NCBI GenBank assembly: GCA_021234535.1
Contig: CM037833.1
Coordinates: 806,001-870,000 of the forward strand
Length of the DNA stretch: 64,000 nt
Source: Stichopus chloronotus
Lineage: Eukaryota > Echinodermata > Holothuroidea > Aspidochirotida > Stichopodidae
Reading direction: 5' to 3'
This document shows, piece by piece, positions 25,871 to 38,099 of this stretch (the first letter of the stretch is position 1; each line of letters begins with the position of its first letter). Below the pieces are notes generated by a model, which did not search any database, had not been told where the DNA came from, and worked only from the letters and a program-made list of their open reading frames with translations. A program made the position numbers and the translations under genes.

Positions 25871-26137
25871 AAGAGGTACTGTAAGGCCTGTGTCCTGTCC
25901 GTTCACCCATGCTATAGTCATGAGTTCAGTCGGCTTGGATGAGACACGAAATTGTCAGTCACACTCAAAACAAGCAAGTCCATTTGCCTGTTTTTAGCAT
26001 CAATTACTAATTCTTTTGATGATGATAACTATTAATTACACAAGTCCTAAAATTGATAAATTATCCAATTTCGTTACTTTGAAGGAAGGTCAAATTAGCT
26101 ACCTACAATTATGCTTTCATTTCTATTTTCCTGACAG

Positions 26138-26215
26138 ATGCGGTTGCCGTTCCTGGCTACTCCTGGTCTGTTGCAGGAACAAGTTGGCCAAATCATCGTG
26201 GTAGACAATGATGAG
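26138..26215 (+). CDS. Exon of the plus-strand gene
   Basis: It has 26 codons, phase 0 to 0, between ATTTTCCTGACAG and GAG|GTTTGT. It encodes MRLPFLATPGLLQEQVGQII then VVDNDE. It joins in frame to the final exon (TTCPVYIKLDAETP). In the presumed family a short linker of this kind precedes the C-terminal domain. Confidence 0.5.
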
Positions 26216-26737
26216 GTTTGTGGTAGTTAAGTTCATAGTCAGAATATTCAGAGCTTACCAATATTTGTTAGTGGTGGAGTTGGACTGTGACATGGATATG
26301 CCTGGCTATGGCTTCATTAAGTGACAAAGGTATATTATGAAGTATACTCCATGGACAAGTGCTTTTTCATGGGCATTACTGATGCCTTGGCTATTGAGGC
26401 TGTGCTTATGTCTAGACAATAACGACCAGAACCTCTGAAAAACAGTTCCCTTCCCTAGTGCACAAACAGTTGGTACTGATAACAGCTGAGAAGGCTGGGA
26501 TATGCCAGCAGTAATAATTAAACAGTGTGATATATTGTACGTTAGATCGAATTCCTGTGCAAAAAGTTATCCGCAGCAGTAGAGACAAATTACCTCGTTG
26601 GGGGGACGGATACACTTGAACAGTACCACTACTCCCAATGAACACCTGGCTATTGCTCATTAGCTCACATCAACACCATGTGTGTATTGTGATCCTGCAC
26701 ATCTATATCTATGTATATATCCATCTATATACTTGGA

Positions 26738-26970
26738 GACCTGGTTGGCTCAGTCAGTAGAGCTCCGGACTGATGGTCTAAGGATTGCGAGTTTGAAAGC
26801 GGACTCCCGGTGTACCCTTGAGCAAGGTGCTTTTTGTCTCCATTGCCTCTCTCTATCCAGGAGTTAATTACTGGGGACCTGGGAGAAACTTATTGCATTA
26901 TCTTCACTATTGTCAGAGACATCACTTTTCCTTCGGTGCTTTTTTACATTATACTTCCTGCTCATTGAAA
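26738..26970 (+). mobile_element. tRNA-derived SINE
   Basis: It has an A box, TGGCTCAGTCAG (26746-26757), a weak B box, CGAGTTTGAAAGC (near 26788-26800), then GTGTACCCTTGAGCAAGGTG. The tail shares its order with the inverted copy at 27035-27190. Confidence 0.7.
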
Positions 26971-27034
26971 CCAGGTACACACTATGATAATCCCGCAGAG
27001 AGAAATTGGTAACAGCTGAATCAGCGTCCGTTGT

Positions 27035-27190
27035 ACTTTATTTACTCCTTGGGACAAGAGAGGCAACAGAGATAAAGTACCTTGCCCAAGGGTACACCAG
27101 AAGGCACAGTCAACATCAGTGGGAATCGAACTCACAACCTGTGAATCACAAGTCAAACGCTATAAACAGACTGAGCTAGTTCGATCTCCG
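27035..27190 (-). mobile_element. tRNA-derived SINE, inverted copy
   Basis: On the minus strand the A box TAGCTCAGTCTG (27168-27179) and an exact B box GTTCGATTCCC (27121-27131) are spaced as in a tRNA. GTGTACCCTTGGGCAAGGTA follows. The tRNA-like part is degenerate in its acceptor stem, so it is a SINE and not a tRNA gene. Confidence 0.75.
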
Positions 27191-27356
27191 AGTTGCTGGA
27201 TGCATAAAAGATAAAATAAGCAATTTAGTAGTGTAGTGCTGGGTCTGGAGAAATTGACATTATTGGATTGGGGGACTTTACAGCGTTGAGAAGAATAGTG
27301 GTAACAATGATTCATTGTTGGCTCACTTTAACACCTATTGTATTTGTTCTTTGCAG

Positions 27357-27668
27357 ACAACATGTCCAGTCTACATAAAACTTGATGCAGAAACGCCAAG
27401 AGCAAGAACTCGCTACACCCTGTTTGCTGATGGTGTTGAAGTCGCCTCGACCGAGGATTGTCTCACTGCAGTGGCCATGTGGGTGTCCACATTCTATGTT
27501 TTCAATGTGACATACCCACAATGTGCAACCAGATCCCTGGAGTTTGTCCAGCGTGTTACACTGAATATCACGGATGAGATGCCGCCATCACACGCTATCC
27601 TGAGGCTGACAAACCAGTTAAATGCCTTCAGTAGTTTTATTGTTTTCGAATGGGAATTCACATACTAA
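27357..27668 (+). CDS. Last coding exon of the plus-strand gene
   Basis: After the acceptor TTTGTTCTTTGCAG, 103 codons run to TAA (27666-27668). The exon reads TTCPVYIKLDAETP, FADGVEVASTEDCLTAVAMW, STFYVFNVTYPQCATRSLEF and then VQRVTLNITDEMPP. The F-x-A-x-YVFNV-x-YP and LEFVQR pattern is typical of the C-terminus of the uncharacterised SAMD3-like family. This is the best-preserved part of the gene, with no frame damage. Confidence 0.65.
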   Translation, partial: TTCPVYIKLDAETPRARTRYTLFADGVEVASTEDCLTAVAMWVSTFYVFNVTYPQCATRSLEFVQRVTLNITDEMPPSHAILRLTNQLNAFSSFIVFEWEFTY

Positions 27669-29983
27669 TCTTGGTCCTTGATTGCGAGGTTCATTCTCTG
27701 GATGGATGCTTCACCTGTTTGATCTCATATGGAAACGAGAGCACGTAAAATGGAAGATAGCAAGTGTTCTTGTATGCACCCTCATACAGTAGGACGAGTT
27801 ATTGAACAGGGCTAACCTAGCATTGCAAACTTTCAATACTATGTACATATCGCCAACGCACGTTGTACTGCCCCTCGAATTTGAGAGGCCAGGATATTTC
27901 TACCAACACTTACTTTGCCATCTTGTATGATGAATTCTAATCTAGTCAAAGAATACTCAGTTCTCCTTGCTTCTTAAAAAAAACGGTTCCTGTTTATCTG
28001 ACCTTGCTTTAAAATGTGAAGCATGTCTGTGTGACCCGTGGTCCTTGCTACGGTCAAATGCACACATGAAACACATTCACATGCACACATTCATTTGTGG
28101 ACCTCCTCAGCTTGCAATGTTGGAAATGTTGATTTTATGTGTCAATGTTGAACTCATGGATAGAATCCAGGCAATTTTACCTTTGCTGTTTCCATTCAAA
28201 TTTAATGATAATTGTTATGGAATATCTTGATTTGTTGAACTGTTTGTAAGTTAGATACTCAGTATTTTTTATTCAGTGCCCCTTTCTGGGTCTGCAATCA
28301 AGCTTCTGAATAAGGCTTGGCGATTTTCCTTTGGGTATAAGCCTTTCGATCCCCTTGCTGTTAAGGGTAGGACATGGTGGCCTTGTTTATAACTGTCACT
28401 TCACAGGGCATCAAGGTAACTGCCAAAAACTGACCAGCATTGCCTTGGTTGCCCTATGTATATCCAGTCTTGACTCATCATAAATGATGATGAAAAGTTA
28501 TTTCATTGTAATTTTCAATTTGCTATAAATGGGCATTCATTATGACATGGTCCCAGACCCTACCTGTTATTTCGACCATCCTGACCTGTTTCATTCGACA
28601 GAATGCCTTGATTTGAGAAATGTATGCAATCAGATGTAAATATTTTCACCAATTTAATATCGCAAAGGTATTTTTATATGGGCATTTCCATGAAAAAGTG
28701 GACATGGCCTCAAAAAATCAAATTTAACAATGGCATCTTGTCAATGGGCAGAAAGTATTAGCAACATATCCAAGTTTGCGGGGCCAATGTGATACCTTTG
28801 AGAAATTTTACACATAACTTTTAGCATGCAATTCCAAATAAGGGTGTAGTAGCGTGATTTCCTAAAGTTATTACAGAGGATGGATTAACTTCGTAACCAT
28901 GAAGATCAAAAACCAACTGAACAAACTCCTGAATGCCGTCTGCAGGCTGTCAAAGGTTATTGTAGCACAGACTCTTGAATTACCTATTTCCTTTTCAACT
29001 TGAGTAGCAAATTTAAATTTGTACAAAAATTCATTTAAGTTGGGTAACTTAAAATTCAGCTTCTTGTTAAACAAATAAAATTTTGAATAAAATTTTGGAA
29101 AATCTTGTTGGAAGAATTCCCGTACAACATAACAATTGTTGGGTTCATGTCCCCATGTAAACCCTACTTTAATAGATAAAATTCTTCAAATTTCCATCAG
29201 TTCTTTATATCATGAGATATTTACATTTTTGTATTAGTTTTACTCCCACATGAATATTATGAAGTTTTGCTACATCTGTATTTTTTCCTTAATGACATGG
29301 TAACATATTTTTGATCGCTTCCACTACTGCAGATGTTTGAATATGCATCTGTAATCACCTTTATTTCTTTTGTCCTTGAATCACAGCAAATATGGTTATG
29401 TGTTGGGACTAGTATACTGTGACCACCCCGGACCTTCTCCAAATGTACCTCCTCCTGCTTAAGGAGCTTTTCTTAGATAAGGCTAATGCTTATCAGCAAT
29501 ATTCATTTCACATTTGTGCATGCTACAATAATGATCCACACTGGGTGGATCTGCAGATTTTGTCACTGTATAAGGTACCCTCTCCTATAAGGTAAACCTC
29601 ATTTACCATTCCAGCCATACTGTTTGTTATATTATGGATTTGTCAACTCCCCAAAGGATTCACAATATCATATTTCGAGTAATATACTTAACAAACCTTC
29701 AATTGTCATTGCGGGCATGAGATGACCTTGGTTGCTGTGCCAGTTGTTTTTAATGTATATATGCAATCAGTGTTGGTTTTGTTCAGACCTTCAGACACAT
29801 CTATTCCAATTTTCATCCTGGCATGTATCTTGTTACTTTCATAATGAACCATTGAGTCCCTTGATATTGTTTAACCATATTATTATACAGTAATTATTGA
29901 AGTAAATAAAAGTGTTACAGTAAAATTAACCTCAGTGTCTTGTCACTGATTATCTTCCAGGGTTTTGCCTCTCCAGCTGCCTG
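27669..29983 (+). other. Probable 3' UTR and flanking sequence
   Basis: AT-rich sequence without convincing coding potential. A canonical AATAAA lies at 29905-29910, followed by a T/G-containing stretch, so the transcript of the plus-strand gene may end near 29.93 kb. The length of the UTR is inferred. Confidence 0.4.
29905..29910 (+). terminator. Poly(A) signal candidate
   Basis: AATAAA in an A-rich context, 2.2 kb after the stop codon. Other AATAAA motifs exist upstream, so its use is uncertain. Confidence 0.35.
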
Positions 29984-30300
29984 TTAAGCTAGTCAAGCAA
30001 ACTAGTCAGTTGCAGTGACTAGGATATAACTAGTCATCCAAACTAGTCAACCCCAGCTGGACTAGGATAAAACTAGTCATGTCTAAACTAGTCATTGAAC
30101 TAGTCAAACTGGGTACTGTCTGGACTAGTTTTTTCCTAGTCAATACCTTGTCAGATACTAGTCCAGTGACTAGTTTACATGAGCTGGACTAGTTTATAAA
30201 CTAGTCGAGGCAGGGAGGACTAGTTTATAAGCTAGTCATGTAAACTGACTAGGAATAAGCTAGTCAAACTGGGTACTGTCTGGACTAGTTTTTTCCTAGT
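29984..30300. repeat. ACTAGT-rich array
   Basis: Thirteen ACTAGT hexamers, plus several GCTAGTC, GACTAGGA and CCTAGT variants, within about 310 bp. A 40-bp segment is repeated exactly at 30101-30140 and 30261-30300. Units occur in both orientations, so short hairpins can form (for example GACTAG, a T-run, then CTAGTC). Confidence 0.85.
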
Positions 30301-30557
30301 AAGGATGACCACTTTAGGTTGTGTGTGTTGTTACATTGGTATTTCAGCAAAGCGATTTCAGCAATAAAAGCAAACATAATACTGCATGGTTGATCACAGA
30401 AAAATATGATGATCATGTGTTCCGTAAACGTATTCTACAGAATTACATCGGGGTTAAAAAAATGTAGTATTTTGTAATCAGGGATTAAAGAATTAGATGA
30501 GCATTTTTTTTCTTAGTTATTGTTTTTTCTGAAAAATACAAGAAGACATCACCGCTA

Positions 30558-30878
30558 TCTTGTGACTCCATGCTTCTACATGATAAAAGTTATCCGGGTT
30601 AATTATGGACATAAAAGCAAAAACGTTCATATAACATCTTTTGAAAAATGACAGCAAGTCCTTAAACTAGGGTGTCGTGAATACTCACATAGTATATCAT
30701 GGATATCGTGATTTATCCTATAGCGTCATTGCTAAGCATTGTTTAGCATATTCAGGCTTTGGAAAAGGTCACTGTTACATTAATCAACCCATTCATTTCA
30801 GACCGAATTCCGTTAGAATATGTTTCAATTTGTTTATTTCACTGTTATATTTCAGTTTCTCTTTTATTTGTTGTTTTA
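30558..30878. repeat. Direct repeat paired with 6168-6457
   Basis: Same order and orientation as the 6.2-kb copy. It marks the right end of the 24-kb interval. Confidence 0.55.
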
Positions 30879-31807
30879 TAAATACTTCCATGTAAAGTGA
30901 ATTTTACGCAATATCAAATATATTATGGTATAAAATCTCCTTAAGATCACACCTTATTAACTGATTTTGCTTTCTATCTTCATTGTGGGAGGTTCATCAT
31001 TTACTACTTTTATGTAGTTTAGATCATTATTGTCATAGATGTAATTGCTGTTAAAAGGGCTCATTGAGTTGATATCAGTAAAGATTGCGGTGATTTTGAA
31101 GTATACAAACACACGACAATACTCACAATTAGCATAATTAATCAAGTTTCACATCCAATAGTTGTATGAAAACTGTAAATGTTTTCGAATTTTTGATCGT
31201 TACTTCCTCTGATTGTGTGCATGTGAGTGTACTAATGTGAAAATGTCTGGTCACAAAGTTTCAAAAACTAAATTTAATCGTTGGTTACTCACTCATTAAT
31301 GTTCCAACGTATGTAAAACTTTGGGATCCTTTTAGTTTGACTGTTTGTCATTAGTATGTGAAGAAAACTTGACCGGTTTAGGAAAATTGAGTGAATTTCA
31401 CAAAACAACTCAATGAGCCTCTTTAAAACAGTTATTCCAATTTCCTATCAAAATGTGAGCAAAAATTACAATCATAATCATTATGTATTGTAAGACGATG
31501 TTGACAGTGTACGTCACGATGCTATGCGAAATTTAATAGCTGGATGAAAGATCTATTAGAAACTATTTGAAGACTTTCTGATCACAGTATATTAATCTAA
31601 CACTACCTATGCGGACTACCATCCCGTAAGAAATGTTAGCAGATTCTGCGTCTCTCCTTTGTTTTTGTTTCCATGCATGTACTTATGAACACAGTGCACT
31701 AGTTGGCATGGTTTTAAGCACCGCCCATCTCGAGTCCAACAATGCATATACATGTTTTTGTTTTTTAAGGACTTAGAAGGGGGCAGGGAAGCTGACATCG
31801 TCGGCAT
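30879..31807. other. Intron, no exon recognised
   Basis: By comparison with cassette 2 a VS exon might be expected near here, but no sequence like 36821-37023 was found on the minus strand. Open frames are short. Confidence 0.4.
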
Positions 31808-33511
31808 CGTAATGAGTATATGCACAAGTTACACTCGCACACACTTGTCAGATAATTTTACCTAAAAAAACAAGTTTTACGTGGGAGATCAGTTCCCACA
31901 TTTCTGCCCGGTTAGAGTTTAATGCAGTTCTGAGTAGGACATTAATCGCGAAGAAAATATCATCATTCTTTGGTTAACTTTAATTCCGAGGAAGTTACAT
32001 GCGCGTGGGCAGATGGTTGAAGCGACATTTGATAACTTCAGAACGTTATCACCAACTTTTCGTCCCCTTCCCCACTTACATCAAGCTTGATTCCATGTAA
32101 CGTAGATCATTTTTGTCGTTGTGTGCATGAAATGTGTAAAGTAACAGACGAAAGATACAAACGAATTATTATGATCGAGATCATTACAGCTACCGGTCAC
32201 TCTGCGTTTGTTCTAATTGTCGTGCGCTTCTAAAAGTGCCCCATGTGCGTCATTTTTACTTCTTCTTTCGATTTGCAGTCAGATCATCCAGGAAATTAAG
32301 AATTCAATGATAATTAGCCAGAAAAGGATTTTCAAAGAATCGTTTAATACTAGCAGAACCTCAGATCTGAATATAGGGGACAGTTTACACTTTACTGTTC
32401 GGTCTTTCCACAACCAAGTGGTTAACAGAATAAAAGTATTCTTAGCTACCTAAATTGACACATTCTAACATTAATAAAATTTTAAAAGTGGAAACTAATA
32501 CCACGTTGTAACATCACTGTTTCAGAAAAGTGAAAACGAATAAACTTTTTCAAGAAGAGCACTGTTCAATTTTATCTAAATTTTCTGCACAGAGAATGCA
32601 AGTGTTACGACAATACAAAAAAAATCGTTAATTTTGTGAAGTTCAATCTTCAGTGTTTATATTGGTGCGCACAATTCACAGGTTTATTCTGTGTACCATT
32701 GCTAAATGCAAAAAGGAAGACACTAATTAATAATAAGAAAGCAAAAGTGACACCACTTAATTTACCTCAAAGCAAATTATGATAATTATGTTTCAATCAA
32801 AAAGGGATGGATATTATGACATCAGATTGAGTTGAGATTTCTCATTTTCTACAATACATGGCTCTTATGAACGCTCTTTTATTTCTTGTCTCTATAAATA
32901 ACGTATGTCAGAAATTTTCTGTTTTCAGCTATCTATTGAAAAGCTATCGCTATCATTTACCACAATGGTGCTATGCAGTTGGTTAATGAAAACACGAAGA
33001 CAATTGGCTGTATACAACATCTTTTGATAATGAAATAAGACCTTCTAATACTGTGTCTTTGCTTCTTGCATTGCATATTATGAATGACGTGTCTTTTTTA
33101 TGAACCTATTGCTTAGCATCGTAGATAAATATGCTTTGCATAGAGTACACGAACTCAACACAGTTATGAAAATACCAAGCCATTAAATGCAGAATCCTGT
33201 AGGAATATTTCCTCAATAGATTATTTAATTTTTATATTGCCCTTTTGTTCCTACTTTTCAAAATGGCTTGCTGTAAATAACTAAAGACAAATTGAAAAGG
33301 AAACTTACATATACTATGTAGATTTTCTTTGTAGTCACTAATCGCGAGATATTAATTCACACGTATGTGATGTTTTTAAATGTTTTTCAAGAGGATTGTT
33401 GTATTGTGTGCGTAATTACTGAACATCAGAGCACTTGTTAAAATGTGATGTCATAAATGGAATAATTAACAACGTTATTTTGTATTTTAAAAAAAGGCCC
33501 CTTTTACTTAC

Positions 33512-33631
33512 ATTGTGATTTGACGCAGTTTTCAATAGCTGTATGATAGACCACTGTTCCATCATGCTCTGTCCCTTTTCCAAGGATACCTCTCTAGAAC
33601 ACAGATCACGTACACAGTCGATATCATCCAC
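33512..33631 (-). CDS. NLR cassette exon VD3
   Basis: 40 codons, phase 0 to 0, starting VDDIDCVRDLCSREVS and ending IIQLLKTASNHN, between an acceptor ending CAG and the donor AAT|GTAAGT. Most residues match VD4. The next downstream cassette exon that I can find is VS3, 28 kb away, so either the intron is very long or this cassette was split by insertion. Confidence 0.7.
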
Positions 33632-34510
33632 CTGATAAGATCATATAGAGAAATACTTAATATTTCAAAATATATGTTGAAATGAAGAAGTGTAAAATGA
33701 GTAAGTCAACTATTGCACCAATAATATAGATTCAACAATCACGACAACAATCACGGAAAAAAATAAAACGATGCACGATCATTCAAAAACACTGATAAAA
33801 TTAAAAATAAATATTAACAACTACAAACAATAAGACTCTTACAAAAAAAAATGTTCTTGTCTTCCTAATTTTATGTCAAATAATTGCCACGGTCTTACTG
33901 CATATCTCAGCAAACAAGAATAACAGGTAATGCCATTTACGTATAACCATAGCTTCTTAATTGACATTTCAAAAATTTTCATGTGACCGTGTTTTATTTG
34001 TTCAGTTTTTTTTTTTTTTTTGCCACAGTATGTCATGTTATTACCTTTCTCTGGAGATACTGGTTACACGGGATATACTGTGATATTTTAAGTAGTAATA
34101 GATGATGATCCAGACGATGATAACTTTATATTAAAATCAGTTGAATCGACAAAATAAGTAAATTCAGTAATACATCAATTAATTACGCGTTTGCTTGATG
34201 AGGTATAGCTAACCATATTACAAGCTGAACGTAAATGGTTCAAATTGCTATATGATGGTCACATGCTCATGATGCCTGATGAACTGATACATCTGATTAA
34301 TATCAATTACAACTGAACATACTAAAATGAATATAAAAAGGGTCACTTACATTGACAGCACTCGGTCAGGATTATCACTATTTACCCCTTTGCACAACTT
34401 CGTAACCTCACAAAATTGAAATCCTCTACTTAGATATTTGTAAATTAAGGAACTATGGGATGACTCATCCGACAACAATATTTATTGTAAAATAAGTTAC
34501 CAAAACCTAC

Positions 34511-34569
34511 CTCCCATTGACCAGACTGAAAGTTTGGCCGAAATTCACAATCAAATGGACGCCAGTATA
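34511..34569 (-). CDS. NLR cassette exon YW2
   Basis: 59 bp, phase 1 to 0, encoding YWRPFDCEFRPNFQSGQWE. Acceptor CTCTCTAG, donor GAG|GTAGG. It joins in frame to FH2 upstream and VD3 downstream. Confidence 0.7.
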
Positions 34570-35550
34570 CTAGAGAGGTTAAAACAACGTGATAATAATC
34601 AATAAATATTAGTGGCTTATCTGGAAAATAACTAGAATTCCAGCTCTATAATAAACAATAGTATTATAAGTACATGAATATATAGAGTCTACGAAGTACA
34701 AAAGTGTTACAAAAAACCAAAAATGAGATAAGGTTATAAAAGAGATTCAATTATAAAAAAAATCAGTGGTTTCAAATTGCAGTTTACCCAGTCACTTAAA
34801 ATTCTTGCTTCTTACTAAACAGTAATTGCGCAGTAACTAATTAATCTCAACAACCTACTAAATACTCACAAGATGGATCCAAAACATTATACGTTAGATA
34901 GACAGATGTGATAATATTAGCTAGCAGCTTCAAATTGCCATATTTTCAATAGTGCAGAGGTTCGGTAGCGTTGGCAAATTTATCCAGATACGAAATATAC
35001 ACAAAAAGGAAGTCAGCACTACAATACAGGACCAAAAGTAAGCACATGTTGGTATATCCTTGTGAGACCCTTCTCAACCCTAGTATAAGGTACATTATAG
35101 TTACCCCCCCCCCTTTTTTTTTAATAGCACATCGCGATACGATGTTAATATTGTATGCTTAAACCCATGCCTACATGGTGTGGAAGTTTTACTGACTACA
35201 AAGTGGCACAAATTTTTAATTAATTGATTGTTTAAGTGAATCCCACATGACGTTCGCCCATCTTTGATAGCTGACTGAACGCGTTACTAGTTTTGTGGTT
35301 ACTCTCGCCAGCTACGTAGAGTAGTACTACTATGATAGCATCGACGTAAATACGTACAGGAGATACCGATGTTTCAAATGCACCAGCACAGAATAATCAT
35401 AAACTAGTGAGGTTCTGTTCTTTCTACATTTCGTTTGAAGAGACTGACATCAGTTTCACATACATTAAAGCTCCTCCTTTTTTTTCATTTTTATTCGACT
35501 ACCAATGAGCTATACAAATGCGATCTACCTTTATTGGTTATTCTAATTAC

Positions 35551-35630
35551 CTTGAGCCTGAGATGATTTCAAATCAGGAGGAATGTTACTCGTGTCTATC
35601 GAGAGTGGCATCACACTCCTTTCGTGAAAT
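35551..35630 (-). CDS. NLR cassette exon FH2
   Basis: 80 bp, phase 2 to 1, between TACTTCAG and CAAG|GTAATT. It encodes FHERSVMPLSIDTSNIPPDL then KSSQAQ. It is homologous to FH1 (46917-46996), sharing the FH, PLSI-x-TS and IPP elements. Same length and phase; no stops. Confidence 0.7.
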
Positions 35631-36820
35631 CTGAAGTAATAAAGAGCAAGTCGTTAGTGACAAAAGCAGAAGTGCCTGCTTCAATAATTTCATTTTGTGA
35701 GCTGCCCTAAACGTACGCAACATTAGTTTAGCACTCATGTTAATTTTGGCCATGCGATCACCTTGTGTTTTCATTTAGCTACACCGAACACAACATTCAC
35801 GTGATGGCGCAAGATTTATTTAGTCCCAAATTTTTACCTCTTGAATGCCTCTGCTTTTTGTGTGCGTCGCTGTGTATTTTAGTCATGTCGGGATGATCGG
35901 TGGGCGGTTGTTTTTGTGTTGATTGTTGTGACTAATGTACCTCGATGATATTGCAGGGTCGTTTTTGGGTGGGGCGTGGCGTCATTGGCTCTTGTTTTTT
36001 ATGCGGATGTTTGTTTTTGTCTGTGGCTTGACTTCTATTTTGATGTGTTGATTTTTGTTCTTAGTTGGCTGAGGCACGAAAAAGTACTTCAAGTTTCAAA
36101 TAGCCGTATTCAGTAAAGTTGGAGGTTTACATTGTATACATCAGTCAAAAACGAAAATCGTTTTTATGCTAGTTACTTCATCGTCCAATATTGCAGAATA
36201 CATACTGCAATTGCTGAACTGCTGAATGCTTCAGTTGTTAAATCTGAGTTTTCAGTGTGTGTGCTTTAGTTTGGACACATTACGTTACCATTGTGATTGG
36301 AAAGAAGCATTTCATGTTAGCTATTGTGCACTGATGGAACGACAATCAAATTTCTAAGAAAACAACCAAAAGAAAACAAAAGAATTTCCAATACATAAAG
36401 AAACAGGTGAAAATGGAAAAACGTCATCCTCCCTAAGCAGTAAAGGAAGCATTCAGTTACTACAAAAGATTTGTTTTAGGAGGGGGTCGAAGAGTTAAGA
36501 TGATGGATGTGCGTCATACCGCAATTTTGTGTAAGTCGCTCTGTCAGCATGCATGATTTGCACATCAAAAACAAAACGACTTGAAAACTCATAAGTTGCA
36601 ATATCTTAACACTAATAGCAGACGGTTAGGGTACCTTTGGACGAGATAGCTAGCCGTTTTGAACGAAGGTTAATGATAATTGAATTCATTGTTACATAAT
36701 ATTCAGTAAAATATAACCAACTGTTTTCTACTGAACTTTTAACTATGTTAATGTTTCACATGATTGGATATTGCAGGGATTTGTTCAAAAGAAGTTACTG
36801 GCTAATTTTTATGTCCTTAC
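35631..36820. other. Intron, nothing recognised
   Basis: It contains a T/G-rich tract on the plus strand (about 35860-36070) that could be a decayed retroelement end, but no motif supports that. Confidence 0.4.
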
Positions 36821-37023
36821 CGTATCTCCGTAAGACGTAAACATTTTTTGCCATATTGCGCTAGTCCAATTATCAATTCTGGCTCAATTTCTCTCTCGCC
36901 TGTCTTAACAAGTATCTTTTCTATTGCTTGAAGAGGAGGCAAGTTGACTCCTGACACAAGCGTGATTGTGTTATTTTCCCATTTAGTAACACATTGCTGG
37001 AGTACTAAACACGGTACAGAAAC
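36821..37023 (-). CDS. NLR cassette exon VS2
   Basis: 203 bp, phase 0 to 2, with no stops. Acceptor TTTGATAG, donor CG|GTAAGG. It starts VSVPCLVLQQCVTKWENNT, then VSGVNLPPLQAIEKILVKTG, and ends LIIGLAQYGKKCLRLTEIR. It aligns with VS1 almost end to end, with the same length. The L-x-L-x-x-C and LPPLQ-x-x-EKI patterns look like degenerate leucine-rich repeat units. In animal NLRs the corresponding region is the ligand-sensing part. Confidence 0.75.
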
Positions 37024-38099
37024 CTATCAAATAAAAACAAAATATCAAATGGTTATAAACGAAAGGTATAAAGGTCATTTCATTAAAAATAAAGGTACAC
37101 CATATCTGATATTCCTTAGTAAATCTGGTTTCGTCTTCATTCTTTTTTATTTCCTTCAGAATGACAAAGTAAAGTCTTAAAGTCAAGAAATGTATCAGAA
37201 TACCTTATCCTTGAAATTCTTTAACATTTGAGCACAGTTAACATTGAGCCCAGGTAACACAGAACACCCATGTAGGTGAATTCGTATGGTCCCTATTATT
37301 TTCTTCTTAAGATCTATAGTGGTCCATATGGGAGAGCCAAGATTACCACATACCACATTCAAGATAGTTATGGTGTACATATGGGACAATAGCTAACGTG
37401 GAGCCGAGAACTGCTCCACACGGTTTACCTGGGCTGACCCACATGACCACCTCACGGATCTTGGGTGAAAAGATACACACGTCCCATGGAATGGTTGGAA
37501 TGGGACCCACAGGGACCCATATTAGAATGTTACCTGGCATGGTTACCGAATTTTAGTCTCACCGTCAACTGCAGTAAATCTTATTTCTCAATAGTTCACC
37601 CAAAGTTTGTTCATTTCGGTGTTATTCATGCAGTGATTATAATCAGGCAAAGACGGAACGTCTTACAGCTCACATCGATCCCTTCCCCTCATTTAACTAA
37701 CCAGTTGATGGGGGCACCAGCACCAGCACCCATCAACATAATGGGGAAGTTACTCCAACACAAACACTTTTCTAATATGTTTCTTTTATATTAAAAATGA
37801 TACACGTTACCAATGTGGTAAATTTATTTAGAACACGTTTGGAGTATATGATGGGTCTATGATGATTCTGATCTCCTTCTATGTAATAATCAGGGCAGTA
37901 ATGAAGTTAATTGCCAAAAAAATATCATCAATATTTGGCATTACGGGCATATTTACACACGTAACAACAAATAATGATCTAATAATATACCGATGTAAAG
38001 AGGAGGTTAAAACCACTAGAATATTAAATGTTCATTGACATTTACGTTAGTGAACAATAGGTAGTCTCGTAACTTCCTGTACCCCATCGATTGATGCCC
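37024..38099. other. Intron with CCCATATGG/GGGACCC motifs
   Basis: Between 37270 and 37530 there are several GGTCC(C)ATATGGG- or GGGACCCATAT-like motifs in both orientations. They resemble motifs scattered over 57160-58600. No exon was found. Confidence 0.4.

Larger units (their letters stand above)
31808..35320. repeat. Duplicated intron block, copy B
   Basis: Counterpart of 186-4400 containing VD3 and YW2. A plus-strand frame at 32217-32453 (ending DSLHFTVRSFHNQVV...ATstop) follows a good acceptor and may be an old extracellular exon. The matching place in copy A (about 736-940) is not open. The TM-exon counterpart at about 32590-32782 is frameshifted. Confidence 0.65.

Noticed and set aside
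27967..28230. 87-codon plus-strand frame
   Set aside because: It lies in the presumed 3' UTR, starts in an A-run and shows no motif.
32217..32453. 78-codon plus-strand frame after a good acceptor
   Set aside because: The homologous places in copies A and C are not open in that frame. Kept only as a hint beside the 1068-1266 exon.
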